From Streptomyces sp. NBC_00258 (GTDB lineage: Bacteria > Actinomycetota > Actinomycetes > Streptomycetales > Streptomycetaceae): 64,000 nt of DNA. The position numbers were made by a program, and so were the translations under genes. The notes beneath the pieces were generated by a model, which was given only the letters and a program-made list of their open reading frames with translations, ran no database searches and was not told the origin of the DNA. The stretch spans positions 1,426,001 to 1,490,000 of the forward strand of contig NZ_CP108081.1 in assembly GCF_036182465.1 (NCBI RefSeq). Direction: 5' to 3'. Shown here in pieces: positions 8,597 to 16,652 of this stretch; positions within the stretch are counted from its first letter, which is position 1; every line of letters begins with the position of its first letter.

Positions 8597-9240
8597 CGGC
8601 ACCACCGCTGCGCTTGCTGATCGCCGACGACCACGCCGTCGTACGGGCGGGTCTGCGGGCCCTGCTGGAAGGTGCGGTGGACCTCGACGTGATCGCGGAG
8701 GCGAGCAGCGGCGAAGAGGCTGTCCGCCTCGGCGCCGAGCTGACGCCCGACGTCGTACTGATGGACTTGCGGTTCGCGGGCACGAACCGCGGCATCGACG
8801 GCGTCGAGGCGGTCCGCCGACTGGCCTCCGAGGCTCCGGGCACACCCGTGGTGATGCTGACCAGCTACTCCGGACGCGCCGAGGTCGTGCGCGCCCTGGA
8901 AGCCGGCGCCCGCGGTTACGTACTCAAGGCCGGGCCGCCGGAGGACCTCTTCCGCGCCGTGCGGAGCGCCGCCGTGGGGGGCATGGGCCTCGCACCGGAG
9001 GTGGTCGGAGACCTCGTCGGTCAAGTCGTCAGCCCTGTACCGGAGTTGACGCAACGCGAGAGGGAGGTCGTTCGGTTGATGGCCGACGGCCACAGCAACC
9101 GCTCCATCGCGGACTCCCTGTACCTCAGCGAGGCGACCGTCAAGACCCACCTGGTACGCATCTACCGGAAGCTCGGAGTCGACAACAGGGCGGCCGCGGT
9201 CTCCGAGGCGGTCCGCCGGGGTCTGCTGGAGTTCACCTGA
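8593..9240 (+). CDS. NarL/FixJ-family response regulator
   Basis: A 215-residue two-domain regulator. The receiver domain (LLIADDHAVVRAGL, phospho-acceptor Asp in PDVVLMDLRF, Thr/Ser in VVMLTSYS, Lys in YVLKAG) is followed by a LuxR-type HTH at about 150-210 (LTQREREVVRLMADGHS, then EATVKTHLVRIYRKLGV). It overlaps the kinase gene by 4 bp and should be phosphorylated by it. Targets are not evident. An inverted repeat TCGAACC/GGTTCGA (9270-9276 and 9304-9310) downstream might terminate the transcript. Confidence 0.94.
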   Translation: MTAPPLRLLIADDHAVVRAGLRALLEGAVDLDVIAEASSGEEAVRLGAELTPDVVLMDLRFAGTNRGIDGVEAVRRLASEAPGTPVVMLTSYSGRAEVVRALEAGARGYVLKAGPPEDLFRAVRSAAVGGMGLAPEVVGDLVGQVVSPVPELTQREREVVRLMADGHSNRSIADSLYLSEATVKTHLVRIYRKLGVDNRAAAVSEAVRRGLLEFT

Positions 9241-9448
9241 AGGAGAGGCCGCCCCGGGGCGCGAGACCGTCGAACCCCTGGGAGCCGCCTGACCGTGCGG
9301 GGCGGTTCGAGGCTGCCACCCACCTGCCCAGGGGCTTTCTCGGCCTGGCCCCCAGTAGCGCCGGTCTGGTCATATCCGCCGTCTCCCCCGGTGTCCGGGG
9401 CATGATCGGTACGGTGATACCCGGGACGACATCAAGGGGCGGCGAACC

Positions 9449-9943
9449 GTGAGCGAGCAGGCGGGGATCAAGACGGCCAAGGAGGCCGCGGACCACGAGT
9501 TGATCCTCGTGTTCGGGCGACTGCAGGGCGCGGCCAACCGGCTTGAGTACATCCTGGGGCGGGCACTCGAGGAGGAGTGCGGGATCAGCCATCTGATGTT
9601 CGAGGTGCTGCTGATCCTCGGGAGGGCGGGCTCGCCGGGGCTCTCGATGCGGGCCGTCGCCCAGGAACAGGTGCTGACCACGGGTGGCGCCACTCGGCTG
9701 GTGGACCGCATGGAGGCGGCGGGGCTCGTGGCGCGTGCGGAATCCCCCGGCGACCGGCGCGGGAAGCTGGTGCGGCTCACTCCGCTGGGCGAGGAGACGA
9801 CGGTCCGCGCTTCTCAGGTCCACGTGGAGAACATCAAGCGGTACCTCGTGGAGCCGCTCCCCTCGAAGGACCGCGAACGGTTCGCGGAGAACCTTCGCAT
9901 CCTCAGCCACTCGGCTCGGGACATGCTGCCCCGCCTTCCCTGA
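9449..9943 (+). CDS. MarR-family transcriptional regulator
   Basis: A 164-residue MarR protein starting at GTG. It has the family's winged helix: HLMFEVLLILGRAG, then LSMRAVAQEQVLTTGGATRLVDRMEAAGLV, then the wing SPGDRRGKLVRLTPLG. It precedes a three-gene operon by about 150 bp, with palindromes in the gap, and probably represses that operon until a small molecule or oxidant binds. Confidence 0.9.
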   Translation: MSEQAGIKTAKEAADHELILVFGRLQGAANRLEYILGRALEEECGISHLMFEVLLILGRAGSPGLSMRAVAQEQVLTTGGATRLVDRMEAAGLVARAESPGDRRGKLVRLTPLGEETTVRASQVHVENIKRYLVEPLPSKDRERFAENLRILSHSARDMLPRLP

Positions 9944-9980
9944 CCTGCGTCGCGGCGCAGGCGTTGGTCCAATGACATCA

Positions 9981-10050
9981 ACCACGTACATGTGGTGCGG
10001 CTCACAGAGCCGCGGAAATATCTGACGCGTCAGTTACTGTTTCGTCAGAT
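9981..10050. promoter_or_regulatory. Candidate MarR operator region with stacked palindromes
   Basis: Bases 9981-9996 form an imperfect palindrome with ACCAC/GTGGT arms. Bases 10022-10033 are a perfect palindrome, CTGACGCGTCAG. ATCTGACG (10020-10027) is repeated inverted at 10043-10050. All lie between the MarR gene and the operon at 10095. Confidence 0.6.
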
Positions 10051-10094
10051 GAATCGTCCGCACCGGGTGGACGTCATCCCTGTCGAGGTCCTCG

Positions 10095-10721
10095 ATGAAG
10101 CTGGTCTACGTTTTCGACGCCTACTGCGGCTGGTCCCACGGCTTCTCCGGGACGCTGCTCGAAGTCGTCTCCCGTCACCCCGACCTTCCGGTGGACGCGG
10201 TCTCCGGCGGCCTGTTCACCGGATCACGCCGGGTACCGATTCGTGAGTTCGGCTACGTCCAGGGGGCGAACGCCAAGATCAATGAGCTGACCGGCGCCGA
10301 GTTCGGTGAAGGCTACGAGCGGCTCATCGCCGACGGCTCGTTCGTCATGGACTCCGAAGCCGCCGCCCGGGGCGTGGCCGCCCTGCGCCAGGCCGCACCC
10401 GGCCGAGCCGTGGAACTGGCCGTCGACCTGCAGCGGGTCTTCTACGTCGAGGGCCTGAGCCTGTCCGAGCCGGCCGCCTACCGGCGGGTGTCCGAGGCGG
10501 CCGGGCTGGACACCGACGTCGTACTCGCCGCCCTCGAAGCACCCGAGACACAGGCCAACGCCAAGGCCGACTTCCGCCGCAGCGCCGAGTTGGGCGTGAC
10601 AGGCTTCCCCACCCTGCTGGCAGTCGACGGCAACTCCGTCACCACCCTGGCCCAGGGCCACGCCACCGCCGACGAGATCGAACAGCGGCTGGCAGCCCTG
10701 AGCGCCGCCCGCACCCACTGA
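10095..10721 (+). CDS. DsbA-family thioredoxin-fold protein
   Basis: A 208-residue cytoplasmic DsbA/FrnE-like protein without a signal peptide. The thioredoxin-fold active-site position reads YCGWSH: the first cysteine is present (Cys11) but the second is replaced by Ser, making it a monothiol version. The cis-Pro region is VTGFPTLLAV, and the helical insert lies between. Family members act as thiol oxidoreductases or GSH-transferase-like isomerases. It is the first gene of a putative MarR-controlled operon with a metallo-hydrolase and a SnoaL-like protein, which suggests handling of reactive electrophiles or oxidised thiols. Confidence 0.85.
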   Translation: MKLVYVFDAYCGWSHGFSGTLLEVVSRHPDLPVDAVSGGLFTGSRRVPIREFGYVQGANAKINELTGAEFGEGYERLIADGSFVMDSEAAARGVAALRQAAPGRAVELAVDLQRVFYVEGLSLSEPAAYRRVSEAAGLDTDVVLAALEAPETQANAKADFRRSAELGVTGFPTLLAVDGNSVTTLAQGHATADEIEQRLAALSAARTH

Positions 10722-10752
10722 ACCCTCACCCCCCCCCCACAAAGGAGCCCGC

Positions 10753-11559
10753 ATGAGCACCCTCTCCTTCAAGGTCCTCGACCTCGACTTCCCCGCCGGC
10801 ACCAAGAACAAGACCTCCACCCTCGTCACCGGCGAGAACGAGGCGCTGCTGGTCGACGCCGGCTTTACCCGCGCCGACGGTCACCGGCTGGCCGCCGAGG
10901 TCCTCGACTCGGGCAAGAAACTGACCACCGTCTTCATCAGCCACGGCGACCCCGACTTCTACTTCGGCGCCGAAGTACTCGCCGACGCCTTCCCCGACGC
11001 CCGGTTCGTCGCCACCCCGATCGTGATCGAACACATCCAGCACTCCTACGAGGGCAAGCTCAAGGCGTGGGAGGCACTCGGCCCCAACCTCCCCACCCGT
11101 CTCGTGGACCTCACCCCGCTGAGCGGCGACCTCACCCTGGAAGGTAACCGCTTCGAGCTCAGGGGCGGCCCGGCCGACCTGTCCGACCGCCACTACCTGT
11201 GGCAGGCCGAGCACCGCGCCCTGCTCGGTGGCGTCCTGCTCTTCCAGCAGGAACACGTCTGGGTCGCCGACACCCCCACCCCCCAGGACCGCGCGGTCTG
11301 GGTCGAGCTCCTGGACGAGATGGCCGCCCTCGACCCGCAGTTGGTCGTGCCGGGCCACCGCCTGCCCGACGCCCCCGCCGACGCGTCCGCCATCACCGCC
11401 ACCCGCGACTACCTCCTCGCATTCGAGGAGGAACTCGGCAAGGCCGCCGACGGCGCCGCGCTGACCGACGCCCTCGTGAAGCGCTACCCCGACAACGGCA
11501 TGCTGATCGCCGCCCAGATCGGGGCGAAGGTCGCCAAGGGCGAGATGAAGTGGGGCTGA
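10753..11559 (+). CDS. MBL-fold metallo-hydrolase-like protein with a variant metal motif
   Basis: A 268-residue protein with the metallo-beta-lactamase fold: ALLVDAGFTRADG, then TTVFISHGDPDFYFG where the canonical HxHxDH site would be, then LVVPGHRLP near the end. The variant HGDPDF keeps the first His and the Asp but lacks the second and third His, so metal binding may be altered or mononuclear. RBS AAGGAG lies 8 bp upstream. A run of about nine C residues just upstream (around 10730) is a possible sequencing weak spot. It sits between the DsbA-like and SnoaL-like genes. Confidence 0.82.
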   Translation: MSTLSFKVLDLDFPAGTKNKTSTLVTGENEALLVDAGFTRADGHRLAAEVLDSGKKLTTVFISHGDPDFYFGAEVLADAFPDARFVATPIVIEHIQHSYEGKLKAWEALGPNLPTRLVDLTPLSGDLTLEGNRFELRGGPADLSDRHYLWQAEHRALLGGVLLFQQEHVWVADTPTPQDRAVWVELLDEMAALDPQLVVPGHRLPDAPADASAITATRDYLLAFEEELGKAADGAALTDALVKRYPDNGMLIAAQIGAKVAKGEMKWG

Positions 11560-11564
11560 CCGCC

Positions 11565-11987
11565 ATGGCGTCACCGAACACCGACCTCACCAACTCCGCC
11601 GCCCCCGCCGACGTGGTGCGTCGCCAGTACCTCGCCTCGGCCGCAGGAGACCTGACAGCCCTGCGCGCCACCCTCGCCCCTGACGTGGAGTGGACCGAGA
11701 TGGCCGGCTTCCCACTGGCCGGCACCTACCGCACCCCCGACGGCGTCACCGCGAACGTGATGGAGCGCCTCGGCAAGGAGTGGGACGACTGGATCGCCCA
11801 CGACGACACGTACGTCGTCGACGGCGAGAACGTCGTCGTCCTGGCCCGCTACACCGCCACCAACAAGGCCACCGGCAAGGACATCGCCGTGCGCGTCGCC
11901 CACCACTTCGTCGTACGCGGCGGACTGATCGTCCGCTTCGAACAGTTCGTCGACACGGCACTGGTGCGCGACGCCATGCCGAGCTGA
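11565..11987 (+). CDS. SnoaL/NTF2-like protein
   Basis: A 140-residue NTF2-fold protein of the ketosteroid-isomerase/SnoaL superfamily (VVRRQYLASAAGDLTALRA, DVEWTEMAGFPLAG, GLIVRFEQFVDTALV). The ATG at 11565 is 5 bp after the preceding stop, so it belongs to the same operon. The fold hosts isomerases, dehydratases and binding proteins; the reaction cannot be assigned. Confidence 0.85.
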   Translation: MASPNTDLTNSAAPADVVRRQYLASAAGDLTALRATLAPDVEWTEMAGFPLAGTYRTPDGVTANVMERLGKEWDDWIAHDDTYVVDGENVVVLARYTATNKATGKDIAVRVAHHFVVRGGLIVRFEQFVDTALVRDAMPS

Positions 11988-12101
11988 ACAGTCCGGTGGC
12001 CGAACTCCTTCGGGGCTCGCCGCGGCGCGTGCACGTCCTACCCGTCCAAAGCTCGCCGAGAGTCCGACGAGTCCTCGCTGAGAACTGTCGGCGCAGGTGG
12101 T

Positions 12102-12127
12102 CCGAGTGGTACCGCGGAACCACTCGG
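12102..12127. terminator. Hairpin between the operon end and the convergent gene
   Basis: CCGAGTGGT (12102-12110) and ACCACTCGG (12119-12127) are perfect arms around an 8-base loop that contains CCGCGG. The hairpin lies in the 446-bp gap between two convergent genes, so it may terminate both. I see nothing else in 11988-12433. Confidence 0.5.
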
Positions 12128-12433
12128 GCACCGAAGATTCCCCCTCCGGTCCCAACGTCCCGGCCTGCGGCGCTCGTAGCTTCGAATGCAGACCGCGCGG
12201 CACAGCCATGTCGGGAACTCTCCGCTTCACCGACGGCGAAGCACGCGGCGCCGTCCGGGGGGAGAGAGAAACGACGCCGCGCCGATTCCCAAGCGGCCTG
12301 GCGCTTGGGAGCGAGCCCGCCGAGCAACTCACCGACGTGTGCGCGAGAGATGCCCGACAGAGCATGACGGGAGAAGGCCGCATGGGCCCGGGCTTGTCTC
12401 ACAACTTGCCGAACCCGTACGACTCTTCCCACG

Positions 12434-12838
12434 TCACTCGGCGAACACTTCCGTGTTCTGGCAGGCGACCAGGCGCCATTGCCCGTCCTCCTTGGCCATC
12501 ACGTAGAGGGGGGTGCCCGCGTTCCCGATCGGCTGACCTTCGAGCGTCCAGTACTGCGCCTGCGCCTTGACCGCGGCGACGTCGGGGCGGATGAACAGCA
12601 CGTGCACCACCTCGTACGTGGCCGTCGAGTCCTTCATGGCACCCGGCAGCACCTTGTGGGTGAAGGCCGAGATCTCATCGCGACCGGTGAGGCGCTTGCC
12701 GTGGCCCGTCGTCCAGATCGCGTCGGCCCGGAACAGGCCGACGAACTCGTCGGGCAACTCGTTCTGCTGGGAGTGCTGAATCGTGGCGATCACCTGCTTG
12801 ATCGCTTCCGTCTCGGCTTCCCGCGTCTGCTGGTCCAT
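12434..12838 (-). CDS. SgcJ/EcaC-type SnoaL-like protein
   Basis: About 134 residues, NTF2 fold of the SgcJ/EcaC (DUF4440-like) family: QVIATIQHSQQNELPDEFVG, FRADAIWTTGHGKRLTGRDE, then DGQWRLVACQNTEV at the end. I chose the ATG at 12838 because GGAG sits 9 bases upstream. Two earlier in-frame ATGs (12853, 12865) lie inside a perfect 16-bp palindrome. Family members occur in enediyne clusters and as stand-alone proteins of unknown function. No partner genes are evident. Confidence 0.8.
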   Translation of the reverse strand: MDQQTREAETEAIKQVIATIQHSQQNELPDEFVGLFRADAIWTTGHGKRLTGRDEISAFTHKVLPGAMKDSTATYEVVHVLFIRPDVAAVKAQAQYWTLEGQPIGNAGTPLYVMAKEDGQWRLVACQNTEVFAE

Positions 12839-12850
12839 AACTGTCGTCTC

Positions 12851-12866
12851 CATGCTGATCAGCATG
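12851..12866. promoter_or_regulatory. 16-bp perfect palindrome at the 5' end of the SgcJ-like gene
   Basis: CATGCTGATCAGCATG is fully palindromic and covers two alternative ATGs of the minus-strand gene. It is more likely an operator than coding sequence. Confidence 0.5.
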
Positions 12867-12904
12867 GAACCTCAACCAGACTTGAGATCAAGCCCGAATT
12901 CGGA

Positions 12905-13180
12905 TCAATCGACACCCAGCTCGTAAGGCGCACTGCGTCGCGCCTTCGGCGTCGGCCGGGCCGAGGTGAACGTCCACACCCCTGACATCTTCGTACTGGC
13001 GGAGGCGTCCTCCGCGGAGCGGCTCGCCTCGACCGTGGGGCGGTACGTGGCGGAGGCGGCGGGGACTTCGGTGCTCAGGCATTCCGTAGCCGAGCCCTCG
13101 ACCAGGATCCGGCCGCCGGATTCCACCCGGACGGAGTCGCTGGTGACGACCCGCCGAGCGACCGCAGGATTATGTGGCTT
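12905..13180 (-). pseudogene. Possible C-terminal remnant of a secreted subtilisin-like peptidase
   Basis: The minus strand reads a fragment (GRILVEGSATECL, then ATYRPTVEASRSAEDA, then STKMSGVWTFTSARP). From memory it resembles the C-terminal beta-rich tail of long Streptomyces S8 peptidases (Y-x-L ... LST-x-V ... WTF-x-SA). There is no start codon, signal peptide or catalytic domain nearby, so it would be a relic. Weak assignment. The rest of 12839-13457 shows only a palindrome near 13403. Confidence 0.25.
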
Positions 13181-13402
13181 CACTACGTGCCCGATGCCGT
13201 GTCGGTGGTGGACGCGCTGCTGCCGGCGCCCTCCTGGGAGCCGTAGGGTCCGGTCAGGCGTAGCGGCGACTGTTGTTGACGGGGCCCTCCTGACCAACCT
13301 GCACCCGGCGCCCGCGCGGCCGCGGTTGGCGTAGAGCGCCGCCGTCCGTTGCTGAGACAGGTGACACCAACAGCTGCAGATATAAGCAGTTGAGGACTAC
13401 CG

Positions 13403-13412
13403 ACAACGTTGT
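13403..13412. promoter_or_regulatory. Palindrome upstream of the MFS gene
   Basis: ACAACGTTGT, a perfect 10-bp palindrome in a locally AT-richer stretch 45 bp before the MFS start; a candidate operator. Confidence 0.4.
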
Positions 13413-13457
13413 TACAAACGAGGGCTGGCCATCTGGCGGCAGGTCGGGACGAGGGCG

Positions 13458-14750
13458 GTGTATGGCGTGGCACGGGCGACGACGGGCGACGGTACGGGCC
13501 ATAGCGGCTTAAGGCGCTGGCCGCTCTTGGCGGCAGTGGCGGTCGACTCTTTGGGCACGGGCCTGTATCTCCCGTTGTCGATGCTGTACTTCCTGAGAGT
13601 CACTGATCTGGACCTGGCTGCTATCGGTGTGCTCGTGAGTGTGAGTACCGCCCTGACCCTGCCGGTGCCGTTGGCCGTCGGGCGGCTGGTCGACCGGTTC
13701 GGGCCGCGTCTGGTGGTCGCCGGCGGTCAGGCCGTGCAGGGGCTTGGTTTCCTGCTCTACCTGACGGTCTCCGGGGCGGGTTCACTGGTGACCGCGGTCC
13801 TGGTGACATCGGTCGGGCTACGGGTCTACTGGTCCTCGGTTTTCACGCTCATCGCGGACCAGGCGGACGCCGAGGGTGCGGGCGCCAAGGATCACTGGTT
13901 CGCCCGGACCGGAATGATGCGGGAGACGGGCGCCGGCGGTGGGGCACTGCTCGCGGGCGCGGTGCTCGCCGCCGGCTCCGCGCGCGTGTACAACGGGCTG
14001 ATCCTCGCCAGCGCACTGGCGTTCCTGGCCGCCGCGCTGGTGGTTGTCCTCGCGGTGCCCTCCACCCCGCACGCCCCGCCACCGGCCGAGGGCAGTTTCG
14101 GCTACCGGGCACTGCTGCGGGACCGGCCCTACCTCGCGCTGATCGGGACATGCACGATCTTCGCCCTGTGCAGCTCGTTTCTGGCCCTGTCGCTGCCCGT
14201 CTACGTCGTCCAGGGCCTGTCCGGACCCGACTGGGCGCCCGGCCCTCTTCTGGCCCTGAACACATTGCTGCTGGCCACCTGCACGGCCGCCGTGACCCGC
14301 TTCGTACGGCGCCGCTGCACGCGTGTCCGCGCCATGGCATGGGCCGGCGGTCTGTGGACGCTGTGGTGCGGGGCGTCCGCGGCCGCCGTACTGCTGCCGT
14401 CCCGAGCGCTGGTGCCGTTCCTGGTGGCCGTGGTGGTGTGCTACACCGTCGCGGAGATGACCTACGGGCCCGCGTCGAACGCGCTCGCCGCGGAGGCGGC
14501 GCCACCCGGGTCGCGGGGCACCTACCTGGCAGCATTCCAGTACTCGTTCGTGGGCGCGGACATCCTCGCGCCTGCCCTGTTCGGTCTTCTCTTCAGCCAT
14601 GGCCGCCAGTTGCCGTGGCTAGCCGTTGGTCTCCTCGCCGCACTGGGCGCAGTACTGATGCTCCGTTTGGAGCACCGACTGCCACAAGAACACCGAACAC
14701 CCCAGCACAGAACCGACACCCGGAACGAGGCCCCGGAGAGCGCAGCTTGA
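13458..14750 (+). CDS. MFS transporter with a TTA codon
   Basis: A 430-residue major facilitator permease with about 12 hydrophobic segments: first helix from PLLAAVAVDSLGTGLYLP, motif A-like GRLVDRFGPRLVVAGG in the loop after TM2, and a histidine/arginine-rich C-terminal tail. The start may be ATG 13458 or GTG 13467. Codon 18 is TTA (13509-13511), the rare Streptomyces leucine codon read by the bldA tRNA, so production may be tied to development. No dedicated regulator is adjacent. Substrate unknown. Confidence 0.88.
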   Translation: MYGVARATTGDGTGHSGLRRWPLLAAVAVDSLGTGLYLPLSMLYFLRVTDLDLAAIGVLVSVSTALTLPVPLAVGRLVDRFGPRLVVAGGQAVQGLGFLLYLTVSGAGSLVTAVLVTSVGLRVYWSSVFTLIADQADAEGAGAKDHWFARTGMMRETGAGGGALLAGAVLAAGSARVYNGLILASALAFLAAALVVVLAVPSTPHAPPPAEGSFGYRALLRDRPYLALIGTCTIFALCSSFLALSLPVYVVQGLSGPDWAPGPLLALNTLLLATCTAAVTRFVRRRCTRVRAMAWAGGLWTLWCGASAAAVLLPSRALVPFLVAVVVCYTVAEMTYGPASNALAAEAAPPGSRGTYLAAFQYSFVGADILAPALFGLLFSHGRQLPWLAVGLLAALGAVLMLRLEHRLPQEHRTPQHRTDTRNEAPESAA

Positions 14751-14871
14751 GAGACTGCTCGCACCGGCTGCCACTGCGCTGGTCGGCGGATCAAGTTGAG
14801 TGTCAAGGGCCTGGCACAACAACCTCCGCCGACAAGTGATGCTGGCTCGCAGAACTGCCTATGATTCGGGC

Positions 14872-15249
14872 ATGTCATCCCTCACTGTCGGTCCCGACCG
14901 GCGTTCCGGCGATGTGCCTGATGGACGGGTGCCTTCCGGGGTGGACCGTGCGATCACGTGGTTGTCGTTGTGGTGGATGGCCAGTCCTCTCATCCTGTTC
15001 GCTCCGGCGATCGCCCGTGCGATGGGGTTTCCCTGGGTGATGGAGGAGTTCGGCAGCATCTTTTGGTGGGCTGCTCCGACTGGCGCGATGGTCGCGCCGG
15101 TCACGGGGCTCGTGGTGGCGCGCATCGGACGTCGGCAGAAGGCCCTCCGGCGCTTCATCATCATGGCGACGCTGTCCAGCGCGTTGGTCCTCGCCGCCTG
15201 GGTCTTCGGCGTACTGCTCGCTGAGTGTCCTGATGGCTATCACTGTTAG
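14872..15249 (+). CDS. Small three-helix membrane protein, unknown
   Basis: A 125-residue protein with three hydrophobic segments (ITWLSLWWMASPLILFAPA, FWWAAPTGAMVAPVTGLVV, MATLSSALVLAAWVFGVLL) and a basic loop (ARIGRRQKALRR) between the last two. The ATG at 14872 lies 6 bp after a TATGAT -10-like box (14860-14865), so the mRNA may be leaderless. No family recognised. Confidence 0.65.
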   Translation: MSSLTVGPDRRSGDVPDGRVPSGVDRAITWLSLWWMASPLILFAPAIARAMGFPWVMEEFGSIFWWAAPTGAMVAPVTGLVVARIGRRQKALRRFIIMATLSSALVLAAWVFGVLLAECPDGYHC

Positions 15250-15311
15250 GCCGCCTGGTGCTTATCGTCCTGCGTGCGGCGTCGGCGTACCTTCGCGCGG
15301 TTTCGCAGCGG

Positions 15312-15431
15312 TCATTCGTGTCCTTCGAAACGCTGTCGCAGGACCGTCCGTGCTCGTGGGTCGCTCCAGTCAGACAGCACGTCCGGGGCGGACTCGGGTG
15401 TCACGCACGCATCGCCGCAGCAGGTCGTCAT
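15312..15431 (-). CDS. Possible 39-residue Cys-containing small protein
   Basis: Short minus-strand frame starting MTTCCGDACVTPES and ending RQRFEGHE. The CC-x3-C pattern and acidic/aromatic middle look protein-like, but there is no clear ribosome site and no family match. It may be a relic or chance. Confidence 0.2.
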   Translation of the reverse strand: MTTCCGDACVTPESAPDVLSDWSDPRARTVLRQRFEGHE

Positions 15432-15452
15432 GTCGACGTCGGTGACGAGCAT

Positions 15453-16652
15453 TCAACCCTGACAGAACTCGGCCCGAACCGTCGCGTCCTCCAGCTTCTG
15501 CTCACCCCAGTCGCCGTTGCGGTTCATGGTGAGGACGCGCCGGCCGTCCGCAGAGGCCATCGTCCGGGTCGCGGATCCTGGGATCATGCCGCCATGGCCC
15601 CAGGCCCAGCAGTCCGCCTCGAGCTTGAAGTGCCGGATGCCCAGGCCATAGACGTCCTGCGGACCACCGTGTCCCTTGTCCCCGCCCACCGGCACCGCGT
15701 CGAGCAACTCCCGCTGCTGGACGGCGGGCAGCAGCTCGCCACCGACCAGCTTCGACAGGAAGGTGTTCACGTCGCCCACGGTCGAGATCATCTGTCCGGC
15801 AGAGAAGGCCACCGTGGGGCTGAACTCGGTGACGTCGCGCACCTGTGCGTTCGGCCCGTCCTGGAAGAGCGTGGAGTAGTGCGTCGCATGCGGCGAGGGA
15901 AGCCTGGGCGAGGCACTGGGCACACTGGTGCCGCGTAGGGCGAGCGGCTTGATGATGAGTCGCTCGACCGCCGTTTTGTAGGTGCCGCCGGTGACTTTCT
16001 CGATGATCATTCCCGCGAGAATGTAGTTGGTGTCGGAGTAGTCCCATTTGCCGGGCCTGCCGGGCCTACTGCCCTGCTCGGGCTGGAAGTTCGCCGGATG
16101 GGCGAGCGCGATGTCCAGCAGGTCCGCGGGGGCCCACCTGGTGTAGCGGTTCTTGTCGAACTCGTCGCCGGCGTACTTGGCGCGGAATCCCTCGTCCATG
16201 TTGTAGTCGAAGATCCCGCTCGTATGGCTGAGCAGGTGCCGCACCGTGATGGCCTCGGGCCTGTAGTTCGCGCCGCGCACCACCCCGGGCAGCCATTTCT
16301 CGATGCTGTCGTCCAGCGACAGCCTTCCCTTGGCTTCGAGCTTGAGAAGCACCGTCGCGGTGAAGGTCTTGGTCACGCTCGCGATGCGGAACTTCTCGTG
16401 GGTGCTGCGTTGGTGCCGGACGGAGAGGTCACCGACACCGGAACGGCCGTTCCACACTCCGTGGCCGTCGCGCACTTGGGCGATGACCCCGGGGGTGCCC
16501 TGCTGCACGATCTCGTTCAAGGCGCTCTGGGTCTTGGCGTGTAATCGCGATCCCTGGGGGCGGGAATCCGCGAGAGCAGAGTAGGCGGCGACGATCGAAC
16601 CCACCACGGTGAGGACGACCAGCAGACGGCGGGATAACTGGAGGTTACTCAT
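15453..16652 (-). CDS. Serine hydrolase (class C beta-lactamase / D-Ala-D-Ala carboxypeptidase fold), two TTA codons
   Basis: A 399-residue exported serine hydrolase. The ATG at 16652 is chosen because it gives a compact signal segment (RRLLVVLTVVGSIVAAYSALA). The catalytic SxxK is SVTK, the second motif is YSD (YSDTNYILAG), and the third box is HGG (WAWGHGGMIPG). This matches the Streptomyces R61-like carboxypeptidase/esterase family acting on peptidoglycan peptides or esters outside the cell. Codons 6 (16635-16637) and 37 (16542-16544) are both TTA, so translation should depend on the bldA tRNA. Monocistronic as far as can be seen. Confidence 0.9.
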   Translation of the reverse strand: MSNLQLSRRLLVVLTVVGSIVAAYSALADSRPQGSRLHAKTQSALNEIVQQGTPGVIAQVRDGHGVWNGRSGVGDLSVRHQRSTHEKFRIASVTKTFTATVLLKLEAKGRLSLDDSIEKWLPGVVRGANYRPEAITVRHLLSHTSGIFDYNMDEGFRAKYAGDEFDKNRYTRWAPADLLDIALAHPANFQPEQGSRPGRPGKWDYSDTNYILAGMIIEKVTGGTYKTAVERLIIKPLALRGTSVPSASPRLPSPHATHYSTLFQDGPNAQVRDVTEFSPTVAFSAGQMISTVGDVNTFLSKLVGGELLPAVQQRELLDAVPVGGDKGHGGPQDVYGLGIRHFKLEADCWAWGHGGMIPGSATRTMASADGRRVLTMNRNGDWGEQKLEDATVRAEFCQG

